Shown here piece by piece: positions 52,640 to 63,397 of a stretch of 64,000 nucleotides of DNA (position 1 is the stretch's first letter; every line of letters begins with the position of its first letter). Origin of the DNA: Prorocentrum cordatum (lineage: Eukaryota > Sar > Dinophyceae > Prorocentrales > Prorocentraceae); NCBI GenBank assembly GCA_963575745.1, contig CAUYUJ010022437.1, positions 146,143-210,142 of the forward strand, in the 5' to 3' direction. A program made the translations under genes and the position numbers. The notes beneath the pieces are model-generated. The model made no database searches. It saw nothing but the letters and a program-made list of their open reading frames with translations, and was not told the DNA's origin.

Positions 52640-53150
52640 ATGGCACCAGCTTCACATTTTGAGGGCGGGTGGTTTTCAAAATTTGGCTCTCGCCTTAGCG
52701 CCGCGCACGTTCTGTTTTTAGAACTGCAAGAGTTTTGCGGATTGAGGGCGGGTGGTTTTGCAATTGTGGCCCTCGCCAGCGCCGCGCGCATTCGTGCTAA
52801 AACTTGTGATAGTTCACGGATTGAGGGCGGGTGGTTTTCAAAGTGTGGCTCTCGCCTTCGCGCCGCGCACATTCGTTGAACAAAGATTGCATGAGTTTCA
52901 CATATTGAGAGCGGGTCCTATTCAAAATGTGGTTCTCGCGTCAGCGCCATGTACATTCGTTTTAAACGTTTGCCAAAGTTTTACGGATTGAGGGTTGGTG
53001 GGTTTCAAAATGTGATTCTCGCTCTAGCGTCGCGCACATTTGGTTTTAAAATGGTGAAAGAGCTTCACGGATTAAGGGCGTTTTTTTTTCAAAATGTGGT
53101 TCTCGCTTTAGCGCCGCGCACATTGTTTCTAATATTTTGCAAGAGCTTCG
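52640..53150 (+). repeat. Family E tandem array, about 6 x 82 bp
   Basis: GGATTGAGGGCGGGTGGTTTT, CAAAATGTGGTTCTCGC and GCCGCGCACATTCG blocks in every unit; same unit as at 11540. Confidence 0.9.
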
Positions 53151-53159
53151 CGGATTCCC

Positions 53160-53482
53160 AGGATCAACGTACCAGAAATTGTGTTTTGGAAGAATTCAGG
53201 ATTTGGAGCATGCGGGCGCAACAGTTATGCTGATTCATTGTGCTGAAGTTCCAACAATGGCGTTCTGTCGACTCCGGAACGTCAGGACGCAGCAGTCAGG
53301 TTGATCCGTGGCGTGGACATCCCGAGAACAATTTTTTGGCATGCTTCAAGGTCTTCAAACGGTTGTCTTCCGACGAGGCAGTTCCCTCAATGGAAATAAA
53401 CCGGTGTGGGGGCCTATGAAGAGGGAGCTTGGAGGGAGGGTTAATTCCAACATCGCGTGGGTGTTTCTTGGGTTTACACTGG
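53160..53482 (+). mobile_element. Family E body, copy 2
   Basis: Homologous to 12050-12376 and ends GGGTTTACACTGGTC directly against a CCT microsatellite. Confidence 0.7.
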
Positions 53483-53612
53483 TCCTCCTCCTCCTCCTCC
53501 TCCTCCTCCTCCTCCTCCTCCTCCTCCTCCTCCTCCCCGTCCTCCTCCTGCTCCTTCTCCTCCCCCTCCTCCTCCTCCTCCTCCTCCTCCTCCTCCTCCT
53601 CCTCCTTCTCCT
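53483..53612 (+). repeat. (CCT)n microsatellite on the family E end
   Basis: About 130 bases of CCT, followed by the CCTCTCGCTCCACGGCC repeat at 53625. Confidence 0.93.
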
Positions 53613-53739
53613 CCTATTAAAGTCGATTCCTGTCCTCTCGCTCCACGGCCTCCTGGGCGGCCTGCCATCCCCCCGCCGCCAGCCCGGCGGCCTCTTCCGG
53701 CGAGCCGGCGGCCTGCGGCGGAGGTGGCGGATGGTGAGG

Positions 53740-53970
53740 AGGCGGAGAAGGAGGATTAGGAGGAGGAGGAGGAGGAGGAGAAGGAGAAGGATGATGAGGA
53801 GGAGAAGGAGGGAGAGGAGGCGATAAGAGGAGGCGGCGTTAGAGCAGGGGGGAGGCGGGAGGCATCGGCGAGAAGAGGAGAAGGAGGGAGAGGACCAGGA
53901 GGACGAGGACCGCGAGGAGTAGGAGGAGGAGAGGGAGGAGGAGCAGCAGGAGGAGGAGGAGGAGCAGGCC
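53740..53970 (+). repeat. GGA/GAG-rich purine tract
   Basis: Degenerate GGA triplets. Confidence 0.85.
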
Positions 53971-54175
53971 CGCGGGCGAGCGGCGGCGGGTCTGCGCTGC
54001 AGGCGCCGTCAGCACCAACGCCGGCGCCGCGCCCAGCCTCCGGTCGGGGGTGAGCGCGGGCACGGCGTCCAGCCTCCGCACTGGCCACAGCGCGGGCACT
54101 CGAATGTCCACGACGCTGAGCTCCGGCAGCGGGGAGGCCCGCCCCCGCCAGTGCCAGCCTTGTGGGCGGACGGCG

Positions 54176-54258
54176 GCGACGACGACGACGACCACAAGGA
54201 CAACCGACGACGACCGACACATCGACACATCGAGACACCGATACACCGACCGGCGGAC

Positions 54259-54313
<55 letters not shown>

Positions 54314-54340
54314 TGCGGCGTCGGCGGCGGCGGCGACGAG

Positions 54341-54385
<45 letters not shown>

Positions 54386-54409
54386 TCACGGCGACGGCGA
54401 GACGACGAG

Positions 54410-54471
<62 letters not shown>

Positions 54472-54500
54472 CGGCGACGACGACGACGACGACCGATGGC
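54176..54500 (+). repeat. (GAC)n array
   Basis: CGA/GAC triplets in three blocks separated by GCGGCGTCGG and CACGGCGACGGC inserts. Gives poly-Asp, poly-Arg/Thr and poly-Val frames. Confidence 0.95.
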
Positions 54501-54930
54501 GGGCGAGGACGGCTGCCACGGGCCCACGCGGACGGCGGCGGCGACGACGACGGGCGGCGGCCGGCGACGGACGGCGATCCTGGTGAAGCGGTCGCCTGGT
54601 CGGGTCCTGAGGGAGGGACTGGCCCTGGGCGTTTTGTTCGCCGCTCGCGGGCACCCGGTGCCCTCCACGTGCCGCGGGGACGTCGCAAGACGTCTCGCGG
54701 CGCAGATCTGGTCCACGGGAGAGGTCTAGAGGAGAAGAAGAGCCCACCGCCACGGACAACCCGTCGGGGTGGGCCCACCCCAGGGCGGCGGCACGACTTG
54801 GGCGTTGTCTGGCATTGGGTGGCGCTTGGGCGTGCCGCCGCCCAGGGGTCGCTCCCCCGATATTTGGGTTCTCGGTGGCGGCGGCTCCGGTTTCTTGTCT
54901 TTCAGGAAGAATGCACCACGGACACTGATA

Positions 54931-55097
54931 CAGTCCAGACGCTGAAATAAGGAACTGTTTGGGTTCGGAAGGGGCTCGATGTTCCCCTGGTTCCTCCAGT
55001 GCTGTCCCTCTCGCCCTCCTCGGGCACGGAGGCGCTTCTTGGGCCAAAAAGGGGCTTCCTCCCTTATTCAGCGTTCCTTCTTTCAGCGGCCCGACTG
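54931..55097. mobile_element. Tc1/mariner-like MITE, copy 1 (167 bp)
   Basis: Bounded by TA on both sides. TIRs: CAGTCCAGACGCTGAAATAA.. and, inverted, CAGTCGGGCCGCTGAAAGAA.. (21 of the first 25 bases agree). CAGT termini and TA target sites are the Tc1/mariner hallmark. No ORF, so non-autonomous. Confidence 0.85.
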
Positions 55098-55399
55098 TAC
55101 GTGTCGATCCCCAAGAAGGTACGGAAGCTGTGGGGAGTGGAGGGAAGACGGGCATCCAGGAGCCATGCAAGATGCATAGGTGATCGTGAGGTTCGTGTCC
55201 ATTGATTCGTGCCTCCCCGTGCTCTTCTGAACGGCCACAGGCCCGGGACCCGTTTCACAGGGCCGTGGCCCTCGCGCCACGGCGGCGGCGGGCGACGACT
55301 GGCGGCGGCCGGCGGCGGCGGGCGATCGACGGCCCACGGCGGCGGCGGCAGCAGCCACGAGGAGGCCGACGGCGGAAGTCGTCGGCGGCGTCGGTTGCG

Positions 55400-55610
55400 T
55401 TGCCCTTGCGCGCCAGTCGTTGACAGCAGGCAGTCGTGGATCCCCAGATCCAGATCTGCCTCAAGCGCCGTCCTACCTCAAGAGTCGACGTGCTGTTGCT
55501 TCTTCTTCGTTTTGCGATTCCCTGAGCGGGCCGGCCCCGATCTACGATTCCGCCATCCTACTGCATGTTTCCACGTGCTTCTTCCGACTGGCGGGTGCCT
55601 CCCACAGCAT
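55400..55610 (+). repeat. Family B dispersed repeat, copy 3 (empty of insertion)
   Basis: GTTGACAGCAGGCAG, GGATCCCCAGATCCAGATC, then GCGCCGTCCTACCTCAAGAG and TCTTCCGACTGGCGGGTG. It has no family A element at the site where the 42345 copy has one. Confidence 0.6.
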
Positions 55611-55649
55611 CGAGGGAGGGAGTAGCTGGAGCATGAGGAGCAGGATGAG

Positions 55650-56330
55650 GAGGACCAGTGTAAACCCAAGACGCACCATCGATGTTGCAATACACCTTCC
55701 CTCCAAAGTATCTCTTTATGGGCTTCTGTACTACTCATCTTCATACGAGAAGTGCCCTCTTGGAAAGCAACAGTCCTAGAATCATCGTTCGTGCCAAAGC
55801 ACAAGTCCTTTGACTTCAGCGCCGCGGATCAACGTAACTGGTGCGCCCTGGCAGCCCAAAACGTGCCAGAACACCAATTCTGGGATCTCAGCTCCGCGAA
55901 TCCACGTGACTGGTGCGTCCCGAAAATCGTAAGCCATACTAGAACACCCCTCATGGGCGTCAACCCTACAAGTCCATGGAAGTGCTGGAAACGTTTAAGC
56001 GAAGAGGCGCGGCGCTGAGGCGAGCGTCATATTCTGGGAATAACGAAGCTGCCCTCCACCTGGTGGAACTCAGCGTTCAAGACGAGTGTGCGCGGCGCTA
56101 AGACAAGAGCCACGTTTTAAAACAACCCGCCCTCTATTCCTGAACTTTTGTTCCAAGCTTCTAGGACGTGCGCGCACTTAGGCGTGAGCCACATGTTGAA
56201 ATCGTCCCGCCCTCCATCGTCGGGTCTGTTGGACAATTTTACAATGTTCGGACGAATGTGCGCAGTTCAGGCGATATCCGCATTTTGAAAACAAACCCGC
56301 CCTACATCCTTTAAGCTGGTGCAGGTTTCA
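55650..56330 (-). mobile_element. Family E element, copy 3, inverted
   Basis: It reads GGACCAGTGTAAACCCAAGA at 55651, the reverse complement of the end of copies 1 and 2, then a body. From about 55990 come about four 82-bp units in reverse (CGCGGCGCTAAGACAAGAGCC, ACCCGCCCTCTAT). A short GAGGA/CAGGATGAGG stretch abuts its end. Confidence 0.65.
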
Positions 56331-56480
56331 AGTCCCACTGAACAAGTCTGGGACTGCGATTGGACGGAGTTGCTTACAGGGATAAGGGATGGAGTTGGAG
56401 GAGGAGGAGGAGGAGGAGGAGGACGGTCAGAGAGGGAGGGGTAGAAGGAGGAGAAGAGAGGACGAAGGTGCCATGGGGGA

Positions 56481-56622
56481 CCCAGACTCCCGACGCCATG
56501 ATCTCTCATGACGCAGACCCCCGGCGGTCTGGACCCCTTCCCCTGGACCGCTTTTTCATCCCGCGCTGTGCTTCGACGGTCCCCGGGGCCAGCGGGGGCC
56601 CCCAGAGGCCGCACATGGCCCC
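56481..56622 (-). mobile_element. Family A TIR element, truncated
   Basis: CCCAGACTCCCGACGCCATG start, palindromic CATGATCTCTCATG, then CCCCGGGGCCAGCGGGGGCC. The other end is lost in C/A and T homopolymers. It lies about 100 bp from the complete copy at 56724. Confidence 0.6.
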
Positions 56623-56723
56623 CCCCAAAAAAGGCTCCCCGCCCTGCTCTTTTTTTTCAGGGCTCGGGTGGGGGGGCCTTGGGGGAGGAGGGAGCAGGGA
56701 GAACGACGATGCCGCCCCGCCTC

Positions 56724-56903
56724 CCCAGAGATCCGATGTCAGCATTTTTTCAGTACAGGGTCCCCGGAAGTCTCGACCCATTCCCCAGGACCGGTTTTTC
56801 ATCCTGAGTCGTTTTTTGACGGTCCCAGGGCCCGGCGAGGGCCGCCAGAGGCCGACAATCGAAAACCTCCGTCTTGATTCTTACAATGCGTTGGAGGTCT
56901 GGG
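56724..56903 (-). mobile_element. Family A TIR element (minus orientation)
   Basis: 180 bp from CCCAGAGATCCGATGTCAGC to TTGGAGGTCTGGG, with GAGTCGTTTTTTGACGGTCC and AAAACCTCCGTCTTG blocks. Confidence 0.8.
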
Positions 56904-57200
56904 CCTTCCTCCTCCCTCCCTCCCCTCCCCCCCCCGCCCCCCGAGGCGCGCCCGCCGCAGGAGCGCCGCCGCGGCGGCCGCGGCCGCAGCAGGGGGGGGG
57001 GGGGGGAGCGACGCCCGGGCCGACAGGCGGAGGCGTGCGGAGGTCCGGGCACGGCAGCTTTGGGGCTCTGGCTCGCCCTCGATGTGCCGCCGCCGCTGTC
57101 GCTGTCGGCTGGCAGCTGCGGCTCTCCAGGCCCTCTTGGATGTCAGAGGAGGACAGGGTGCCCATACCTCTCTAGCCTCCGCTCGGTTCCCCTTTTTTGG

Positions 57201-57298
57201 GGCCTCCCGGGCGGCCCCCGTCGCCACCGCTGGATTCGCCTCGAGATCCGGGTCAGAACGCACCCCAGGAGAGGTCCGGGGAGCAGCGGTGTCGGTAT
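57201..57298 (+). repeat. Family C repeat, copy 3, interrupted by the MITE
   Basis: Same blocks as copy 1; cut at GGTGTCGGTA, where the MITE begins. Sequence from about 57160 to here is repeated after the MITE at about 57470-57600. Confidence 0.75.
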
Positions 57299-57299
57299 A

Positions 57300-57466
57300 C
57301 AGTCAAGACGCTGAAATAAGGAACAGTTTGAGTGCGGAAGGGGCTCGATGTTCCTCAGGTTCCTCCAGTGCTGTTCCTCTTGCCCTCCTGGGGCACGGAG
57401 GCGCTTACAGGGCCAAGAAGGGGCTTCGCTCCTTATTTAGCGTTCCTTCTTTCAGCGGCCAGACTG
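57300..57466. mobile_element. Tc1/mariner-like MITE, copy 2 (167 bp)
   Basis: Same length and TA flanks as the copy at 54931. TIRs CAGTCAAGACGCTGAAATAA and, inverted, CAGTCTGGCCGCTGAAAGAA. It sits in a family C repeat whose sister copy at 57508 has the uninterrupted TA. Confidence 0.88.
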
Positions 57467-57507
57467 TACCCATACCTCTACCCTCCGCTCGTTTCCCCCT
57501 TTTTGGG

Positions 57508-57600
57508 CGTCCCGGGCGGCCCCCGTCGCCACCGCTGGATTGCCTCGAAGTCCTAGTAAGAACGCGCCCCAGGAGAGGTCCGGGGAGCAGCGGTATCAGT
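57508..57600 (+). repeat. Family C repeat, copy 4
   Basis: GGCCCCCGTCGCCACCGCTG to GAGCAGCGGTATCAGTACC; contains the intact TA. Confidence 0.75.
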
Positions 57601-57610
57601 ACCTTTTGTT

Positions 57611-57830
57611 CTAGATGGGGTCGGAGTAGATATTGTCGGAGGATTTCGCCAAATCGCCGATGCATTGGTGATACATGAGTGATGCGGATGTGGGGTCCAA
57701 AGTTCTCCACGCCGACGTCGCCGATGTATCGCCGACGTGGCCAGTGCATCGGCGATGCATCGCCGATGCATCGGCGATGCGGCGAGATCCTCCGACCCCA
57801 TCTACTCGGACCCCGTAAAGGAGGCGTCTA
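57611..57830. mobile_element. Family D inverted-repeat element, copy 1
   Basis: Left GATGGGGTCGGAGTAGAT, right ATCTACTCGGACCCCGT. The centre is an array of GATGCATCG/CATCGCCGATG palindromic units. Confidence 0.75.
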
Positions 57831-57891
57831 GATTCGCTTCGGCTTAGGGTTATGATCTGGGCTCCGCTGTCTCAACGGAGGCCTTTATTCT

Positions 57892-58110
57892 AGGCCTCCT
57901 ACAGATGGGGTCCGAGTAGATGGCGTCGGAGGATCGCGGCGCATCGCCGACGCATCGGCGATGCGGCTCGATGTGGATCCCGACTTTCTCCGCGCCGATG
58001 GCGCCGATGCATCGCCGACGTCGCCGATACATCAGCGATGTATCGTCGATGCATCGGCGATGCTGCACGATCTTTCTGCCCCATCTATTCGGACCCCGTC
58101 TAGGAGGCCT
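57892..58110. mobile_element. Family D inverted-repeat element, copy 2
   Basis: AGGCCTCCTACAGATGGGGT.. pairs with ..ACCCCGTCTAGGAGGCCT. The interior again has GCCGATGCATCGCCGACG-type units. About 219 bp. Confidence 0.8.
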
Positions 58111-58318
58111 GTATTACTAGCCTGCCGATTTCCGCTGATTCGACTTCTGGGCTGGCGATTTCCGCCGATCCGATGCATTTCGATCGCCGATCGGACTTAT
58201 CGATTCGATTCTGGGCTCTCCCGCGGCAGGGTCGTGCCGCGTCGGCGATTTTGCTTTTGTTCTTCCATCGTGGAGGTCAGGGGGGGGGCAAAGGTTGTCG
58301 TCTTGCTTTGTCGGGGGC

Positions 58319-58410
58319 CTCCTGGGAGGCCCTCGTCGTGATGGCTGGAGTCGCCTCGAAATGCTGGCCTGGACGCCCCGGGAGAGGTCCGGGGAGCACG
58401 CTGCATCGAT
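58319..58410 (+). repeat. Family C repeat, copy 5
   Basis: GGAGGCCCTCGTCGTGATGG to GGAGAGGTCCGGGGAGCACG. Confidence 0.65.
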
Positions 58411-58570
58411 CTCTTGGTTTCTCCAGGTTCTGCGCCGCGTCGGCGTCTTTTCAGGTAAAGGTGCACCTTGGCGCAGGGGGCCCAGCGGCAAGGTGATGAA
58501 GCGGCCGACGAAACCGGACGAGGACGAGAGAGGAGGGGGGGATGACAGGGGGGAGGACGTGCATCGGTCT

Positions 58571-58745
58571 GGGCCTCCCAGATGGGGCCGGAGCAGATGG
58601 GGCCGGAGGATCGCGCCGCATCCCCGATGCGTCGGCGACGCGGCTCGATGCGGAGCCCGTGTTTCCCCACGCCGGCGGCTTCGATGCATCGCCGACGTCG
58701 CCGATGCAGCGGCGATGGCGGCGCCTCGGCGACGTGGCGCGATGC
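58571..58745 (+). mobile_element. Family D element, copy 3, right arm missing
   Basis: Starts GGGCCTCCCAGATGGGGCCG and has the GATGCATCGCCGACG core, but no matching right terminus; GC-rich unique sequence follows. Confidence 0.6.
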
Positions 58746-58869
58746 GAGCGGCGGCCGCGCCGCCCACCAGCGCCGGCGCCGTGTCGACGCGGCGGCTGCC
58801 CCGGCGCGGGCGTCCGAGGCTGGGCGCCCGCCAGTGGCCTGGGATCGACGGGCGTCGCGCGGGATCGCC

Positions 58870-59115
58870 CGAGACGGGTTCGCGCGGGGAGGAGGCGGGG
58901 GGGGAGGAGGGGGAGGAGGGGGAGGGGGAGGGGAGAGGAGGAGGGGGGAGGGGGGAGGAGGAGGAGGAGGAGGAGGAGGAGGAGGAGGAGGGGGAGGGGA
59001 GGAGGAGGAGAGGAGGAGGAGGAGAGGAGGAGGAGGGGAGGAGAGGAGGGAGGAGGAGGAGGAGGAGGAGGAGGGGGGGGAGGAGGGGGGGGGGAGGCGG
59101 GGGAGGGGGAGGGGG
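58870..59115 (+). repeat. GGA/GGGGA purine tract
   Basis: Degenerate G-rich triplets and pentamers. Confidence 0.88.
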
Positions 59116-59335
59116 ACAAGCTAGGTGCGCTCGCGTCATATCTGACATCCTACCCCTCCCTCCCATCCCTTACCATGGCTTAGATCCCCTCTCTACTCGC
59201 ACAGTCGGATGTCGAGCAGGGCAATGATCCCGAAAGGGTACGCGATGCATTGTAGAGCACGGCATGGCATGGCGTAGAAGAGCACCGCAAAGCGTAGTAT
59301 CAACCTAGCATTGCATTGCATGCCGTGGCATGGCA

Positions 59336-59530
59336 CGGGAAATGACGCCAGCGCTGCAGCGGGAGCACGAGTCGAAACGAGCGGAAGCGCGGAAATGAGG
59401 CCAGCGCTGCAGCGGGAGCACGATTCGGAACGAGCGGAAGCACGGAAATGAGACCAGCGCTGCAGCGGGAGCACGATTCGGAACGAGCGGGGCCCGAAAA
59501 TGAGGCCGGCGCCTCAGCGAGAGCAGCATT
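59336..59530 (+). repeat. 53-bp tandem repeat, about 3.5 units
   Basis: GCCAGCGCTGCAGCGGGAGC, ACGATTCGGAACGAGCGG and GGAAATGAG blocks at 59347, 59400 and 59453. Confidence 0.9.
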
Positions 59531-59664
59531 TTGACAACAAATGCAGGCGAAACCCAACTCCGGGGAAACCTGTGTGTAAAAAAACAGTACGCGGGGGGGG
59601 GGGGGTCGAGCGTTTCAAACCGTCATCAGGGGAAGAGGGAGAGTAGTATTCATATTGAGCAATT

Positions 59665-59815
59665 GTGGAGGAGGAGCAGGAGGAGGAGGAGGGGAGGAGG
59701 AGGAGGAGGAGGAGGAGGAGGAGGAGGAGGAGGGGGAGGAGGAGGACGGGGAGGGGGAGGAGGAGGAGGAGGAGGGGGAGGAGGAGAAGGAGGAGGGGGA
59801 GGAGGAGGGACCAGA
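59665..59815 (+). repeat. (GGA)n microsatellite
   Basis: GGA with GGGGAGG slips. Confidence 0.9.
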
Positions 59816-59819
59816 CGGG

Positions 59820-61080
59820 TTCGCGAGGGGGTCGGAAGCCAACGTCCGCGCCATCGCGGGGCTGCCGAGAGCCCGCCCCTGCCGGCCAGGGTTCGAGGAG
59901 CTGCGTCCCTGCCTTCGCCCCCATGGGGGTGCGCCTCGGGACGCAGTCTGCCGTCAGAGGTCGCCGCAGGTGGGGAACACCACGAGGGTGGACCGGGGAC
60001 AGACTTGGAACGGGTTTGAGGTTCAAGGGTCGAGGACGGTGGCTCATGTTTGGGTCGATTGTCACGTTAGTGGTCCTCCGGCGAGGCTTCGCACCGCCAC
60101 GTCGAAGTTCGCCCCGAGGTGCTGGTCGGAGCCCTCGCCTGGACGGGTCCCGAGGTCGATTTTGGGAAAGGGGGCCCAGACTCCAGGCGGCAGGGCGCCC
60201 CGACGATCTGCGAGGAGCTTGCCATCGGAGGAGGGAGGGGCGATACCACCACCGGGCCAACTCCAGCCAGGAGGTCCACGGTGCCCCGCGAGCTGAATAG
60301 TGGAGGTGTCTCGGGCGGATCGCCGCAGATTTTAGGGGGACCGCACCACCAGGAGGACCCTTGGTGGTGGTGGTGCCGTCTTTCCTTGCTCCCGTACTAC
60401 GCTGTCTTCAGAGGGTTCCAGCAAGCAGGCGATCAAATACCGTTTCGTCCCACCTCTTCCTCCTCGCCCCCCCCTGGCAGCAGTCGTGATGCGGGACCTG
60501 GTCGTCTGAGGCGTTGTTCCTTGGCCTCCCTTACTTCTGCTCCTGGTCTGGCTTCGTCTCCCGATGCTGCTCTGCCTGCCTGCCTCCTCCTCCCACACCC
60601 CCCCCCCCTTCCCTCCCCGTCCCCGGTGACTCCGTGAGCTTCCTGGAGGCGCGGGCTCCGTGGGCGGAGGTAGGCGGTGCACTGTGTGGCGCCCATGCCG
60701 AACACGGACGGGAGAGCGGCCCGCTCCCGCGCCTGCGCTGCGTCGGCCCTCCCCCCCCCGTGCCGCTCGGCTGCCTCCCCGCCCGAGCGAGGACACGCAC
60801 GACTGGGACAGGAGCAAGTTCCGGACAGCGCCCCCCCCCCCCCGGCGCCGCGGCGTGCTCTCTCAGAGCACCCCTGGCGCAGTGTCTGCCGTGGCGCAGG
60901 TCGAGGCGGAGGAGCGGGAAGAGGAGAGTCAGAGGCCGAGGAGGATGAGCACGGGATGAGGAAAACGGGAAGTGGGCGTCGAGGAGGCGTCGGGGAGGGG
61001 GAGGGGTGGTGAAATCGGCGAAGGACAGAGAGGACTGGGCGAAGAGAAGGGGTAGAAGGAGGACAATCGGAAGAGACGAG
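59820..61080. other. No gene recognised
   Basis: GC-rich sequence with open frames but no domain. C-homopolymers at 60598 and 60830. Nothing else seen. Confidence 0.35.
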
Positions 61081-61104
61081 AGAGAGAGATGAGGAGGAGG
61101 AGGA

Positions 61105-61222
61105 GATGAGATGAAATGCGATGCGATGCGATGCGATGCGATGCGATGATATGAGATGAGATGAGATGAGATGAGATGAGATGAGATGAGATGAGATGAG
61201 ATGAGATGAGATGAGATGAGGA
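61105..61222 (+). repeat. Pentanucleotide arrays (GATGC)n then (ATGAG)n
   Basis: About six GCGAT units, one GATAT, then about fifteen GAGAT units. Confidence 0.93.
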
Positions 61223-61450
61223 GATGAGAAGGAGATAGTTGGATGAGAGGCCGAGATGGTTCTAACAAGGTGGGTGAGGGAGAAGGAAGAGGAGGAGATG
61301 AGGAGGAGACAGTGGAATGAGAGGCTGGGATGGTTCTACTTAGGTGAGTAAGGAGGAGGAGGAGGAGGAGGAGGAGGAAGAGGAGGAGATGAGGAGGAGA
61401 CAGTTGAATGAGAGGCTGGGATGGTTCTACTTAGGTGAGTAAGGAGGAGG
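61210..61450 (+). repeat. ~95-bp tandem units with AGGTGAGTAAGG
   Basis: Three units (about 61210, 61295, 61385), each with GAGATGAGGAGGAGACAGT, GAATGAGAGGCTGGGATGG and TTCTACTTAGGTGAGTAAGG (first unit diverged). Separated by GGA runs. Confidence 0.8.
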
Positions 61451-61560
61451 AGGAGGAGGAGGAGGAGGAAGAGGAGGAGGAGGAGGAGGAGGAGGAGGGG
61501 AGGAGGAGGAGGAGGAGGAGGAGGAGGAGGAGGAGGAGGAGGAGGAGGAGGAGGCGGGGG
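61340..61560 (+). repeat. (GGA)n runs
   Basis: GGA microsatellites between and after the units described for 61210-61450. Confidence 0.9.
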
Positions 61561-61654
61561 AGGATAAAGAAAAAGAGGCGAAGGAATGGAACGAAGAGGC
61601 TGGAATGGAGAAGGGGAGATGTCGAGGCCGATCTGGGGCAGAATGGCCCGAAGA

Positions 61655-62225
61655 AGGGGGGAAGATGGAGGGAAAGCGAGCCAGAGGGGTCGAGCAGGGG
61701 GGGGAGGGAGGGGGGAAGGGGAACGAGGACGCAGGAGAGAAGGGGGCGGACGAGGACGGGCGGAGGCGTGAGCGGAGTGGAGGGTGAGGGTGAGGATGAG
61801 GAGTGTGCTGTTGCGGATGATGGTGGTGGAGCAGGGGAGGGCAAGCTGGATGAGTCGAGCAGGGGGAGGAGGGAAGGGGGGGGGGGAACGAGGAGGAAGG
61901 GGCCAGGGAACCATGGAGAACAGAGAAGCGAAGCCGCGCGGGAGGACTGCCTCACAAAGAGCACTGCTTAATTGCAAAACGGGCCGGCCGCCCTCCGCCC
62001 CCTCACGGGGAGACCACCCTCCTCACGTGCAGGGGAGGCCGCTCGCTCATCGGCGGGAAGCTCACGCAACGAGGTCGAGATACAGGTCAGCGCCTCGTCG
62101 CCTGGAACGAGGAGGGAGGGGAGAAGGGAACGGAGGAGGACGGGTGGAGGAGGGGGCGGAGTGGAGGGTGAGGGTGAGGACGAGAAGTATTTTGTTGCGG
62201 ATGATGGTGGTGGTGGTGATGGCGG
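61655..62225 (+). repeat. Duplicated purine-rich segments
   Basis: GCGGAGTGGAGGGTGAGGGT.. to GTTGCGGATGATGGTGGTGG occurs at about 61772 and 62156, and GAGCAGGGGG..GGGGAACGAGGA occurs at about 61698 and 61857. They form an interleaved direct duplication. Confidence 0.75.
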
Positions 62226-62354
62226 TGAAGATGAGGTTGTTGAGGAGGAGTGGGGGCTGGTGGAGGAAGTGCGCGATGGCCGAGACGCATGGGCGATGGA
62301 ACGCACGCCGCGCTCTGCCGAGCACACTGCCAGCGCGGGCGCATCACGCACGGG

Positions 62355-62485
62355 AGAGAGAGAGAGAGAGAGATATATATAATCATATATATATATATAA
62401 GTATATATATCTATATATATATATATATATATATATCTATATCTCTCTATATATATATATATATTTATATATATTCCTCTTCCTA
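62355..62485 (+). repeat. (GA)n and (TA)n array
   Basis: GAGAGA then TATATA with CTATA interruptions; one of the few strongly AT-rich stretches. Confidence 0.93.
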
Positions 62486-62689
62486 TATTTTTACAAGCCC
62501 GGGGAGGGGGAAAACCCCTCCCCCCCAAAAAAAAACCGGACTCCCGGGATCTGGGGCTTTGGGACCCTCTGGACGGGCCTCGATCAGGCCCCCCGGGCCT
62601 CGCAGGGCGTTTTGCCAAGCCTTCCCAGCACACCTAGGGCGATCAGGGGGTCATCGGAGACGCCCCAGAGACCCCCAAGACAGCACAAG

Positions 62690-63115
62690 AGCGCTTCAAG
62701 AGTGACCGACGTGACGTCAAGATGGCCCAAGAGGCCTCCAGGACGGCCCCAAAGAGGCCTCCAAGAGCACTCCCAAGAAGGCCCCAAGAAGCACAAATCA
62801 TTGATTTTCTTTTGGTTTTTGCTGAATGTTAGGGTTCTTCTCTTTTCGGCTTCCCAGCGCTCCAAGACGGCGGTCTTCTGGGCGTCCGAAGCCGCCTGGG
62901 AGGCTCCAAAATCGCCCCACAATCATCCGAAAGGGCTTCCAGGCAGTCCAAGAGAGCCCCAAAACGGCACAACACAAGACGGCCCCAAGACACCCTCCGA
63001 AGCATTCCAAACCGTGACCCGGTCGTTCAGGGAGACCGCGGTTGGAGGCAGGGTGGCCCGAGGAAGCCCCCAGATGTCCCCAGAATACGCCCAGGGGGCC
63101 TCCAGAAGGCCTTAA
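62690..63115 (-). repeat. GGCCTCTTGG-type repeat (reverse orientation)
   Basis: CAAGAGGCCTCCAGGACGGC, CCCAAGAAGGCCCCAAGA and similar, degenerate; interrupted at 62795-62860 by an AT-richer stretch. Confidence 0.6.
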
Positions 63116-63397
63116 GAAAGCTTGAAACAACTTTTGTCACGCCCCCAGAGGCTCTGCAAGGAGGAGCCTCCGCAAAAAAGATCTGAGGAGGATGGGGAGA
63201 ATGCGCTGAGCATAGCGAAAATGAGGAAAAAGAGGCATGGAGGAAGGATAACGAATAACATTATCCTAGCGGCGATGCCGGAAAAAGGCAATAAGGAGTT
63301 ATCGCTAATTTGTCGGCTCCACCTTCCTGCTATTCCGCCTGCGTACCAAACTTCAAGGACCAAGGTGCATGGCGCGAAGCGCCATTGCAGTCTTGTG

